The notes under the pieces were generated by a model. It worked only from the letters and a program-made list of their open reading frames with translations. It did no database searches and was not told the origin of the DNA. This document shows positions 1-7,293 of a DNA stretch of 11,473 nucleotides, one piece after another (the first letter of the stretch is position 1; each line of letters begins with the position of its first letter). This DNA comes from Rhodocyclaceae bacterium. GTDB taxonomy: Bacteria > Pseudomonadota > Gammaproteobacteria > Burkholderiales > Rhodocyclaceae. The stretch is from positions 1 to 11,473 of the forward strand of contig JAFSWK010000224.1 in NCBI GenBank assembly GCA_017444505.1. The letters run 5' to 3'. The position numbers and the translations under genes were made by a program.

Positions 1-240
1 CGGCGCGGGCGGCGGTTTGCGCGGGTGGGCGTAGTCGTCCGCAGGCAGGGGGCGCGCGTCGGCATAGGCTTCGCGCAAGGCGGCGCGTTCGTCGGCCATA
101 TTGACCGAGGCGGGCGCGGCCTCTTCGCACGCGGGCGGCGTGGCGGCGCGGCCTTTTGGTGCACGCCGCGCCTGCGTGCGTGCCTGGCGCAAGGCGGCGA
201 GGCTGGCTTCGGAAACCCAGTCGGACGTTTTGCCGGCCAT
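1..240 (-). CDS. Probable Smr-domain (MutS2 C-terminal-like) protein, N-terminal part, truncated by window edge
   Basis: The minus strand is open from an ATG at 240-238 to the window edge, giving 80 codons without a stop. The peptide starts MAGKTSDWVSEASLAAL. It is rich in Ala and Arg, then carries a segment ending DARPLPADDYAHPRKPPP. The pattern of a charged helix followed by 'vRPLP..D...H' resembles the region just before the Smr domain in proteobacterial Smr proteins such as E. coli SmrB. The Smr nuclease domain itself would lie beyond the edge and cannot be seen. The ATG shares its A with the last base of the valS stop codon (TGATG), so translation is probably coupled to valS. No Shine-Dalgarno sequence is visible. 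Codon use matches the neighbours. The reading frame is solid; the family call is inference from a short, low-complexity N-terminus. Confidence 0.6.
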   Translation of the reverse strand, partial: MAGKTSDWVSEASLAALRQARTQARRAPKGRAATPPACEEAAPASVNMADERAALREAYADARPLPADDYAHPRKPPPAP

Positions 241-3053
241 CAGGCGGGAGGCAGGGCGGCCAGTTGTTGCAGCAGTTTTTCGCGCGTGGCGCTGAAGTTT
301 GCCAGCCGTTCGCGCTCTTGCGCGACGACGGCGGCAGGCGCACGGGCGGTGAAGTTTTCGTTGTTCAGCTTGCCTTGCGCTTTGGCGATTTCGCTGTCCA
401 GACGGTCGATTTCTTTTTGCAGGCGGGCGCGCTCGGCGGCAGGGTCGATGGCAATTTTGAGCATCAGGCGCACGTCTTCGACGACGGCGACCGGCGCGGC
501 GGCGTCGGTGGGCAGGGCGTCGACAATCTGCACTTCACTCAGCTTGCCCAGCGCGGCCAGGTGCGCGGAAAACGCACCGGCCAGCGCGGTGTTGCCGCTG
601 ACCAGCAGCGGCACGCGCTCGGCGGGCGAGAGCTTCATTTCTCCGCGCAGGCTGCGCGTGGCTTCAATGAGCGCCTGCACGCGGGCGAGGTCGGCTTCGG
701 CGGCTTTGTCTTGCTGGGCGGCGTCCGGTTGCGGCCAGGCGGCGAGCATGATGCTGGGCGTGGCTTTGCGGTTGGCCAGCGGCGCGAGGGTTTGCCAGAG
801 TTCTTCCGTGATGAAGGGCAGGAAGGGATGCGCCAGACGCAGCGTGGCTTCCAGCACTTCGAGCAGGGTGCGGCGGGTGCGCGGGGCGTTTTCGCCGGCC
901 AGTTCTACCTTGGCCAGTTCCAGATACCAGTCGCAGTATTCGTCCCAGACAAATTCGTAGAGCGCGCGGGCGGCCAAGTCAAAGCGGTAGTCTTCCAGAT
1001 GCCGGGCAATTTCGGCGGCGCGCGTTTGCAGGCGCGAGCGAATCCAGCGGTCGACGGTGCTGTCTGCTGCAGGGTCTTGCGGCAGCGCGAGGCCGCAATC
1101 CTTGCCTTCGCAGTTCATCAGCACGAAGCGGGTGGCGTTCCACAGCTTGTTGCAGAAGTTGCGGTAGCCTTCGCAGCGTTGCATGTCGAACTTGATGTCG
1201 CGCCCCGGGCTGGCGAGGCTGGCGAAGGTGAAACGCAGCGCGTCGGCGCCGAAGGCGGGAATGCCGTTGGGAAATTCCTTGCGGGTTTTCTTTTCAATCT
1301 GCTCGGCCTTTTTCGGGTTCATCAGGCCGAAGGTGCGTTTTTTCACCAGCGATTCAAGGTCGATGCCGTCGATGAGGTCAATCGGGTCGAGCACGTTGCC
1401 CTTGGATTTGCTCATTTTCTGGCCTTCGCCGTCACGAATCAGCCCGTGCACGTAGACGTGGCGGAAGGGGATTTTGCCGGTGATGTGGCGCGTCATGATG
1501 ACCATGCGGGCGACCCAGAAAAAGATGATGTCAAAGCCGGTGACCAGCACGCTTGACGGCAGGTACAAATCCAGCGCCGGATTGCTTTGCTGCGGCCAGT
1601 TGGCGTCCCAGTCCAGCGTGGAAAACGGCCAGAGGGCGGACGAAAACCAGGTGTCGAGCACGTCCGCATCGCGCCGCAGCGCGCCGGTGTAGCCTGCGGC
1701 CTCGGCCTTGGCGCGGGCTTCGTTTTCCGAACGGGCGACGAAAATTTCGCCGCCTTCGCCGTGCCAGGCGGGAATCTGGTGCCCCCACCAGAGCTGGCGC
1801 GAAATGCACCAGTCCTGAATGTTGTTCAGCCACTGGTTGTAGGTGTTGACCCAGTTTTCGGGGAAAAAGCGGATTTCGCCCGAGGCGACGCATTCGAGCG
1901 CCTTGGCGGTGATGGATTGGCCGTCCGCGCCCGGCTTGCTCATGGCGACGAACCATTGGTCGGTGAGCATTGGTTCGATGACCGTGCCGGTGCGGTCGCC
2001 CACCGGCACCATGTGGCGGTGTTTCACCGTTTGCAGCAGCAGCCCTTGCGCTTCAAGGTCTTGCAGGATGGCTTGGCGCGCGTCATAACGGTCCATGCCC
2101 TGATAGGCGGCGGGGGCGTGTTCGTTGATTTTGGCGTCCAGCGTGAGGATGGTAATCAGCGGCAGATTGTGACGCTGGGCGCAGGCGTAGTCGTTGAAAT
2201 CGTGCGCGCCGGTGATTTTCACGCAGCCGCTGCCAAATTCGCGGTCGACGAAGTCGTCGGCAACAATCGGGATGGTGCGCCCGCACAGCGGCAGTTGCAC
2301 CTGTTTGCCGACCAGATGGCGATAGCGTTCGTCTTCCGGATGCACGGCCAGCGCCACGTCGCCGAGCATGGTTTCGGGACGGGTGGTGGCGATGCGCATC
2401 CCGGGCACGCCGTCGATGGAGCCATCGGCAAAGGGATAGAGGATGTGCCACAGATGACCATCGCGCTCTTCCATGACCACTTCCAGGTCAGAGACCGCCG
2501 TGCCCAGCACGGGATCCCAGTTCACCAGCCGCTTGCCCCGGTAAATCAGCCCTTCTTCATAGAGGCGCACGAAAATTTCTACTACCGTGCGCGACAAGCC
2601 TTCGTCCATCGTGAAGCGTTCGCGCGACCAGTCGGCGCTGGAACCGAGGCGGCGCATCTGCGTGGTGATGGTGCCGCCAGAAAATTGCTTCCATTCCCAG
2701 ACTTTTTTCAGAAACTTCTCGCGCCCCAGGTCGTGACGGGAAATGCCCTGCGCATCAAGCTGGCGTTCGACGACGATTTGCGTGGCGATGCCGGCGTGGT
2801 CCGTGCCGGGCTGCCACAGCGTGTTGTCGCCGCGCATCCGGTGATAGCGGATGAGCGCGTCCATCAGCGTCTGGTTAAAGCCGTGCCCCATGTGCAGCGT
2901 GCCGGTGACGTTCGGCGGCGGCATCAGGATGCAGAAGGCGTGCTGCGGGTCTTTGCCGGTATCCAGTCCGGCGGCGAAGTAGCCATTGCGCTCCCATTGT
3001 TCGTAATGGGCAGACTCGATGGCGGCGGGTTCAAAACTTTTGGCGAGCGTCAT
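240..3053 (-). CDS. valS: Valyl-tRNA synthetase (ValRS)
   Basis: This 937-residue class I aminoacyl-tRNA synthetase charges tRNA-Val with valine and hydrolyses misactivated threonine. E. coli ValRS is 951 residues, so this one is full length. The HIGH signature is present as HMGH at residues 54-57, in the context PPPNVTGTLHMGHGF. The editing (CP1) domain shows the TTRPET motif at 223-228. The KMSKS loop is at 546-550, followed by the anticodon-binding helical domain. The last 65-70 residues form the C-terminal coiled-coil arm typical of ValRS, with a regular Glu/Lys/Leu pattern. The start at MTLAKSFEPAAIE fits the family; no clear Shine-Dalgarno sequence precedes it. A tRNA-Thr gene lies 109 bp upstream on the same strand. 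The stop overlaps the next start by one base (TGATG), indicating an operon with the downstream Smr-like gene. No missing key residue was seen. Confidence 0.97.
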   Translation of the reverse strand: MTLAKSFEPAAIESAHYEQWERNGYFAAGLDTGKDPQHAFCILMPPPNVTGTLHMGHGFNQTLMDALIRYHRMRGDNTLWQPGTDHAGIATQIVVERQLDAQGISRHDLGREKFLKKVWEWKQFSGGTITTQMRRLGSSADWSRERFTMDEGLSRTVVEIFVRLYEEGLIYRGKRLVNWDPVLGTAVSDLEVVMEERDGHLWHILYPFADGSIDGVPGMRIATTRPETMLGDVALAVHPEDERYRHLVGKQVQLPLCGRTIPIVADDFVDREFGSGCVKITGAHDFNDYACAQRHNLPLITILTLDAKINEHAPAAYQGMDRYDARQAILQDLEAQGLLLQTVKHRHMVPVGDRTGTVIEPMLTDQWFVAMSKPGADGQSITAKALECVASGEIRFFPENWVNTYNQWLNNIQDWCISRQLWWGHQIPAWHGEGGEIFVARSENEARAKAEAAGYTGALRRDADVLDTWFSSALWPFSTLDWDANWPQQSNPALDLYLPSSVLVTGFDIIFFWVARMVIMTRHITGKIPFRHVYVHGLIRDGEGQKMSKSKGNVLDPIDLIDGIDLESLVKKRTFGLMNPKKAEQIEKKTRKEFPNGIPAFGADALRFTFASLASPGRDIKFDMQRCEGYRNFCNKLWNATRFVLMNCEGKDCGLALPQDPAADSTVDRWIRSRLQTRAAEIARHLEDYRFDLAARALYEFVWDEYCDWYLELAKVELAGENAPRTRRTLLEVLEATLRLAHPFLPFITEELWQTLAPLANRKATPSIMLAAWPQPDAAQQDKAAEADLARVQALIEATRSLRGEMKLSPAERVPLLVSGNTALAGAFSAHLAALGKLSEVQIVDALPTDAAAPVAVVEDVRLMLKIAIDPAAERARLQKEIDRLDSEIAKAQGKLNNENFTARAPAAVVAQERERLANFSATREKLLQQLAALPPA

Positions 3054-3162
3054 GATGTTTCGGTCGGCAAACAGGCGCGGCAGATGCCAGTTGCGCCCGA
3101 AACTGGGTGGCGGGCGGTGCAGGGCGACGCACCTGTCTGGAAGGGTGGGAAAAAATGTGCGC

Positions 3163-3238
3163 TGGTGCCGCTTGTCTGACTCGAACAGACGACCTACCGC
3201 TTACAAGGCGGTTGCTCTACCAACTGAGCTAAAGCGGC
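3163..3238 (-). tRNA. tRNA-Thr, anticodon TGT
   Basis: The minus strand gives a complete 76-nt cloverleaf. The acceptor arms GCCGCTT and AAGCGGC pair perfectly, followed by discriminator A and an encoded CCA (3165-3163). The D-arm is GCTC/GAGC. The anticodon stem ACCGC/GCGGT encloses the loop CTTGTAA. The T-arm GTCTG/CAGAC encloses TTCGAGT. The anticodon TGT lies at 3205-3203 and reads ACA, with wobble to other ACN codons, so the tRNA carries threonine. A consensus -10 box lies just upstream, and valS begins 109 bp downstream on the same strand. A run of six T follows about 7 nt after the CCA, without a convincing hairpin, so read-through into valS is possible. Confidence 0.97.
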
Positions 3239-3250
3239 GCGAAACCCGCG

Positions 3251-3256
3251 ATTATA
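3251..3256 (-). promoter_or_regulatory. -10 element of the tRNA-Thr promoter
   Basis: Read on the minus strand, this is a perfect TATAAT hexamer. It would place the transcription start about 6 nt before the mature tRNA 5' end, as expected for a tRNA gene. The -35 is poor: the best candidate, AAAACA at 16-bp spacing, matches three of six bases. The spacer is filled by a perfect inverted repeat (3256-3278). Confidence 0.6.
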
Positions 3257-3278
3257 AAACAAAGCATCGCTTTGTTTT
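3256..3278. repeat. Perfect 10-bp inverted repeat with 3-nt centre, between divergent tRNA-Thr and waaA
   Basis: The left arm AAAACAAAGC (3256-3265) and right arm GCTTTGTTTT (3269-3278) are exact reverse complements around ATC. The dyad fills the region between the -10 and the expected -35 of the minus-strand tRNA promoter and lies upstream of waaA on the plus strand. It could be a protein-binding dyad or a weak, AT-rich terminator-like hairpin on the plus strand (TTTTTC follows). Sequence alone does not decide. Confidence 0.7.
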
Positions 3279-3321
3279 TCGGAGCCGAAGGCGAAGGCGA
3301 CGTGGACGCGCGGGGGCGGGC

Positions 3322-3327
3322 TATACT
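3322..3327 (+). promoter_or_regulatory. Possible -10 element for waaA
   Basis: TATACT matches the sigma-70 -10 consensus at five of six positions. It ends 7 nt before the A of the chosen waaA start codon at 3335. If used, transcription would start at or next to the ATG, leaving almost no leader. No good -35 is present at 16-18 bp spacing, so the call is tentative. Confidence 0.3.
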
Positions 3328-3334
3328 CGCCGCC

Positions 3335-4621
3335 ATGTGTTTTCGCTTTTTCTACGCCTTGTTGTGGACGGCCTTGTTGCCGCTGGCCTGCCTGCGCCTG
3401 CTCTGGCGCGCGCGCGGCGAGGCGGGCTATTTGCGGCACTGGAAAGAGCGTTTCGGCGGCGGCGCAGCCTTGCCCGCCGGACGCTGGTGGCTGGTTCATG
3501 CCGTATCGGTGGGCGAAACCCGCGCCGCCGCGCCGCTGGTGCGGGCGATTCTGGCGGCAAACGAAGCAAACCGCGTGCTGCTCACCGGCACCACGCCCGC
3601 CGGACGCGAGACGGCGGCGCAGCTTTTCGGCACGGATGCGCGCGTGGCGTACCGCTGGCTGCCCTGGGACCATCCCGCGCTGGTGCGCCGCTGGCTGGCG
3701 CGCATCCGTCCACAGGCGGCGCTGGTCATGGAAACCGAATGGTGGCCGGGGCTGTTTGCCGCTTGCGCAGCGCAGGGCGTGCCGCTGGCGCTGGTCAACG
3801 CGCGGCTTTCGGCGCGCTCGGCGCGCGGCTATGCGCGGCGGGTGCGCGGCGTGGTACGCACGATGCTGGCCGTGCCGTGCGCAGTGCTGGCGCAAGGGCG
3901 GGCAGATGCGCGGCGCCTGCGCTTTCTGGGCGCGCGGCAGGTGACGGTATGCGGCAACCTGAAATTCGACGTGCCGGAAGATGCCGCGCAGCAAATGTTG
4001 GGCGAACAATTCCGCGCCGCCTTTGGCGCGCGCCCCGTGCTGCTGCTGGCCAGTTCGCGCGATGGCGAAGAGGCGGATTTTCTCGCAGCCCTGGCGCACG
4101 CCGACTTGCCGCCCGAGGTTCTGATAGCGATTGTGCCGCGCCATCCGCAACGTTTTGACGAAGTAGCGCGCTTGCTGGAACGCGCGGGCTTGCCGTATGC
4201 GCGGCGCAGCCGAAACGAAGCGGTGAGCCAGACCACGCGCGTATGGCTGGGCGACTCACTGGGCGAGCTGGCGGCCTGCTATCGCGCCGCCGATATTGCG
4301 CTGATTGGCGGAAGCTGGCGGCCTTTTGGCGGGCAAAACCTGATTGAAGCCTGCGCCGCCGGCGTGCCCGTCCTGCTGGGGCCGCACACCTGGAATTTCC
4401 GCGACGCAGCGCAAGCTGCCGTGACGACGCAAGCGGCGGTTCAGGCAGCGGATTTCGCGGCAGCCTTGCAGGAAGCGGCAGCCCTGCTGCGGCATGACGA
4501 ACGCCGCATCTTCATGGCCGAACAAGCACGCCGCTTCGCCCGCACACACCAAGGCACCTGCGCCCGCACCCTGACGGCCTTGCAACAGGCCGGACTGGAT
4601 TTCACCGCGCCGCCGCAGTGA
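3335..4621 (+). CDS. waaA: 3-deoxy-D-manno-octulosonic acid (Kdo) transferase, WaaA/KdtA
   Basis: This GT30-family glycosyltransferase moves Kdo from CMP-Kdo to the lipid A precursor on the cytoplasmic face of the inner membrane. It is 428 residues long; E. coli WaaA is 425. Residues 1-24 form the hydrophobic N-terminal anchor (FFYALLWTALLPLACLRLLW). Glu61, in VSVGETRA, aligns with the catalytic Glu of the family. The C-terminal Rossmann half shows IVPRHPQRF (266-274), a GDSLGEL segment (306-312) and the signature GGSWRPFGGQNLIEA (325-339), the CMP-Kdo region. The start was set at the ATG at 3335 because WaaA proteins begin right at the anchor. The frame is open upstream to a TTG at 3272, but those residues are not family-like. 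The gene is divergent from tRNA-Thr and convergent with gyrB. No Shine-Dalgarno sequence is visible, and the enzyme looks intact. Confidence 0.96.
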   Translation: MCFRFFYALLWTALLPLACLRLLWRARGEAGYLRHWKERFGGGAALPAGRWWLVHAVSVGETRAAAPLVRAILAANEANRVLLTGTTPAGRETAAQLFGTDARVAYRWLPWDHPALVRRWLARIRPQAALVMETEWWPGLFAACAAQGVPLALVNARLSARSARGYARRVRGVVRTMLAVPCAVLAQGRADARRLRFLGARQVTVCGNLKFDVPEDAAQQMLGEQFRAAFGARPVLLLASSRDGEEADFLAALAHADLPPEVLIAIVPRHPQRFDEVARLLERAGLPYARRSRNEAVSQTTRVWLGDSLGELAACYRAADIALIGGSWRPFGGQNLIEACAAGVPVLLGPHTWNFRDAAQAAVTTQAAVQAADFAAALQEAAALLRHDERRIFMAEQARRFARTHQGTCARTLTALQQAGLDFTAPPQ

Positions 4622-4655
4622 GCGCGGCGGGTGCGGCGGGTTTGGTTGTGGCGCG

Positions 4656-4703
4656 GGCGGTGGTTTTTGTGCGTGCGGCGTTTCCGTGCGCACAAGAACC
4701 GCC
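4656..4703. repeat. Long imperfect inverted repeat in the waaA-gyrB spacer
   Basis: GGCGG (4656-4660) plus TTTTTGTGCG (4664-4673) can pair with the segment at 4689-4703, with one G-T wobble and a 3-nt bulge, around a 15-nt loop. It lies between the convergent genes waaA and gyrB. No T-tract follows on either strand, so it is not a classical terminator. It may protect mRNA 3' ends; that is inference. Confidence 0.45.
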
Positions 4704-4728
4704 ATCGGCAGGCCGGGCAGGATGCCCG

Positions 4729-4752
4729 CGCGCACGTTTGGGTGCGCGTTTT
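4729..4752 (+). terminator. Rho-independent terminator of waaA
   Basis: The 7-bp stem CGCGCAC/GTGCGCG (4729-4735 and 4742-4748), with a 6-nt loop, is followed by TTTTCTT on the plus strand. The T-tract runs into the gyrB stop codon (TTA at 4754-4756). On the minus strand the hairpin is not followed by T residues, so it is directional for waaA. A 6-bp hairpin (4714-4719/4723-4728) abuts it directly upstream. Confidence 0.6.
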
Positions 4753-4753
4753 C

Positions 4754-7249
4754 TTATACGTCGATGTTTTTGGCGAACAGGGCGTTTTCTTCGATGAAGG
4801 CGCGGCGTGGGTCGACCTGGTCGCCCATGAGGGTGGTGAAAATTTCGTCCGCAGCTACGGCGTCTTCAATCTGTACGCGCAGCAGGCGGCGCACCGCCGG
4901 GTCCATGGTGGTTTCCCAGAGCTGTTCGGGGTTCATTTCGCCCAGACCCTTGTAACGCTGCTTGCTGAGGTGGCGCTCGACTTCTTTCAGCAGCCATTCG
5001 AGCGCTTCGCTGAAGCGCGTGACCGGCTGGCGTTTTTCGCCGCGCACAATGATGGCACCTTCGCCAATGACTTCACTGGCGGCCATGCTGGCGGTGCGGA
5101 TGGCGCGGTATTCGGCGCTGGCGAGGAAGTCTTCGCCCAGCGTGCTGTGTTGCTGGTTGCCGTGACGGGTGCGGGTGATGCGAATGCTCCATTGGTCTTC
5201 GGCGTCGCTGTATTCGGCGGAGAGATGCGGGTGCGTGCCGTCGTCGGCAAGATGCGGTTCCAGCGCGGCGATGCTGCTGCGCGTGGCTGCTTCGTCGTCC
5301 AGGGCGAGTTCGATGTCGTGGGTGAGCAGGATGTCGAGGATGGCTTCGTCGATGTGACCGGCGAGGCGCTCGATGCTGGTGCGGGCGAGCAAATGCGTGC
5401 GCGCCAGCCCGAGCAGGGTCTCCGGCGGCACGGGCGGGACGTCGGCGCGCGGCAGGAAGCTGGCGCCGTCGAGCGCCAGTTGCAGCATATGCTGCGAGAG
5501 TTCGTGGTCGTCCTTGATGTAGCGTTCGTTTTTGCCGTATTTGATTTTGTACAGCGGCGGCTGGGCGATGTAGATGTGGCCGCGTTCGACCAGTTCGCGC
5601 ATCTGGCGGTAGAAGAAGGTGAGCAGCAGGGTGCGGATGTGCGCGCCGTCGACGTCGGCGTCGGTCATGATGATGATGCGGTGATAGCGCAGCTTTTCCG
5701 GTTTGAAGTCTTCCGCGCCAATGCCGGTGCCGAGCGCGGCAATGAGGATGGCAATGGCTTCCGAGCTGATGATTTTGTCGGTGCGGGCGCGCTCGACGTT
5801 GAGCACTTTGCCCCGCAGCGGCAGTACGGCCTGAAATTTGCGGTCGCGCCCTTGCTTGGCAGAGCCGCCGGCAGAATCCCCCTCGACAATGTAAATCTCA
5901 CATTGCGCAGGATCCTTTTCCTGACAGTCGGCCAGCTTGCTGGACAAACCTATGCCGTCAAACGGGCCTTTGCGACGGGTAAGGTCGCGCGCCTTGCGCG
6001 CCGCTTCACGGGCGCGGGCGGCTTCGACAATCTTGCCGCAGATGGCTTTGGCCTCAATGGGGTTTTCCAGCAGGAAGTCGGTCAGACGGGCGGCGACGAC
6101 TTCTTCCACTGCCGGACGCGCTTCGGAAGACACCAGCTTCATCTTGGTCTGGCTGGCGAATTTGGGGTCGGGCATTTTTACCGAGAGCACGCAGGCCAGC
6201 CCTTCGCGCATGTCGTCGCCCGAGACGGTGATTTTGGCTTTTTTGGCGATTTCGTTTTCTTCAATGTATTTGTTGATGACGCGGGTCATCGCGGCGCGTA
6301 GCCCCGTGAGGTGCGTGCCGCCGTCGGGCTGCGGGATGTTGTTGGTGAAGCATTGCACCTGTTCGTTGTAGGTGTCGTTCCATTGCATGGCGACTTCAAC
6401 GAACAGCTCGCTGCGCACGCCGCCGGTGTTTACGTGACTGGTGCCAGTGGCGTAAAAAACACTGGGATGCAGACGGGTTTTGGCGCGGTTGATGTATTCG
6501 ACAAAACCTTTCACGCCGCCGGCGAAGGCGAAGTTTTCTTCCTTGCCGGTGCGCTGGTCGAGCAGGCGGATTTTGACGCCGTTATTGAGGAAGGAAAGCT
6601 CGCGCAGGCGGTGGGCGAGGGTGTCGAAGTGGTATTCAATGTTGCCAAAAATTTCTTCGTCGGCCAGAAAATGCACTTCGGTGCCGCGCCGGTGGCTCTC
6701 GCCCAGTACGCGCATCGGGCGCACTTCGACGCCGTCGACGATTTCCGTGGGGGCGTTGTGCGGCACGCCGCGCTGAAATTCGAGGAAGTGGGTTTTTCCG
6801 TCGCGGCGGATGGTCAGCCGCAGCCATTGCGAGAGCGCATTGACGCAGGACACGCCCACGCCGTGCAGACCGCCGGAGACCTTGTAGCTGTTCTGGTTGA
6901 ACTTGCCGCCCGCGTGCAGCACGCACATGACGATTTCCGCCGCCGAACGGCGCGGTTCGTTTTTGTCGTCCATCTTGATGCCGACGGGAATGCCACGGCC
7001 ATTGTCGGCCACCGAGATGGAGTTGTCGGCGTGGATGGTAATCAGGATGTCGTCGCAGTGACCGGCCAGCGCTTCGTCAATGGCGTTGTCGACGACTTCA
7101 AAGACCATGTGGTGCAGGCCGGTGCCGTCGGACGTGTCGCCAATGTACATGCCGGGACGCTTGCGCACCGCTTCCAGCCCTTCGAGCTGCTGGATGCTGG
7201 ATTCGTCGTATTCGTGGCGGGAAGACTGGGTAGGATGCTGTTCGCTCAT
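4754..7249 (-). CDS. gyrB: DNA gyrase subunit B
   Basis: This is the ATPase subunit of DNA gyrase, which pairs with GyrA to introduce negative supercoils. It is 831 residues long; E. coli GyrB is 804. The GHKL ATPase domain shows Glu51 (catalytic base) and Asn55 in EVVDNAIDEA, Asp82 in DNGRGIP, and GGLHGVG (126-132). A conserved SQTK element follows in the transducer domain. The Toprim domain has Glu456 in VEGDSAGG and Asp530/532/534 in MTDADVDG. The tail carries QRYKGLGEMNP and ends ALFAKNIDV. The start is the ATG at 7249 (MSEQHPTQSS). The frame is open about 45 codons further upstream, but that part would overlap dnaN and is not GyrB-like. It lies 44 bp downstream of dnaN on the same strand and is probably co-transcribed. 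Upstream of the ATG there is only a weak purine run. No recF lies between dnaN and gyrB. Confidence 0.97.
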   Translation of the reverse strand: MSEQHPTQSSRHEYDESSIQQLEGLEAVRKRPGMYIGDTSDGTGLHHMVFEVVDNAIDEALAGHCDDILITIHADNSISVADNGRGIPVGIKMDDKNEPRRSAAEIVMCVLHAGGKFNQNSYKVSGGLHGVGVSCVNALSQWLRLTIRRDGKTHFLEFQRGVPHNAPTEIVDGVEVRPMRVLGESHRRGTEVHFLADEEIFGNIEYHFDTLAHRLRELSFLNNGVKIRLLDQRTGKEENFAFAGGVKGFVEYINRAKTRLHPSVFYATGTSHVNTGGVRSELFVEVAMQWNDTYNEQVQCFTNNIPQPDGGTHLTGLRAAMTRVINKYIEENEIAKKAKITVSGDDMREGLACVLSVKMPDPKFASQTKMKLVSSEARPAVEEVVAARLTDFLLENPIEAKAICGKIVEAARAREAARKARDLTRRKGPFDGIGLSSKLADCQEKDPAQCEIYIVEGDSAGGSAKQGRDRKFQAVLPLRGKVLNVERARTDKIISSEAIAILIAALGTGIGAEDFKPEKLRYHRIIIMTDADVDGAHIRTLLLTFFYRQMRELVERGHIYIAQPPLYKIKYGKNERYIKDDHELSQHMLQLALDGASFLPRADVPPVPPETLLGLARTHLLARTSIERLAGHIDEAILDILLTHDIELALDDEAATRSSIAALEPHLADDGTHPHLSAEYSDAEDQWSIRITRTRHGNQQHSTLGEDFLASAEYRAIRTASMAASEVIGEGAIIVRGEKRQPVTRFSEALEWLLKEVERHLSKQRYKGLGEMNPEQLWETTMDPAVRRLLRVQIEDAVAADEIFTTLMGDQVDPRRAFIEENALFAKNIDV

Positions 7250-7293
7250 GGTGCTTGTTCTATGCGGGTGAGACTCGGGTTGGCGCGGCAGGC

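Noticed and set aside
3116..3133. Small hairpin GGTGC/GCACC in the tRNA-valS spacer as a terminator or riboswitch.
   Set aside because: The stem is only 5 bp, no T-tract follows on the minus strand, and no T-box or riboswitch core is recognisable.
156..3179. Long plus-strand open frames opposite valS (156-1556 and 1587-3179).
   Set aside because: They are antisense to an unmistakable ValRS, have no recognisable motif, and arise from G/C-rich third codon positions.
3272..3334. A 21-residue upstream extension of WaaA from a TTG start at 3272.
   Set aside because: The extra residues (Gly/Glu/Asp-rich) are unlike WaaA N-termini, which begin at the membrane anchor, and the TTG lies within the inverted repeat.
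7250..7293. Possible lost recF between dnaN and gyrB.
   Set aside because: The 44-bp gap holds no gene remnant, and dnaA-dnaN-gyrB without recF is usual in Burkholderiales, so nothing points to a recent deletion.
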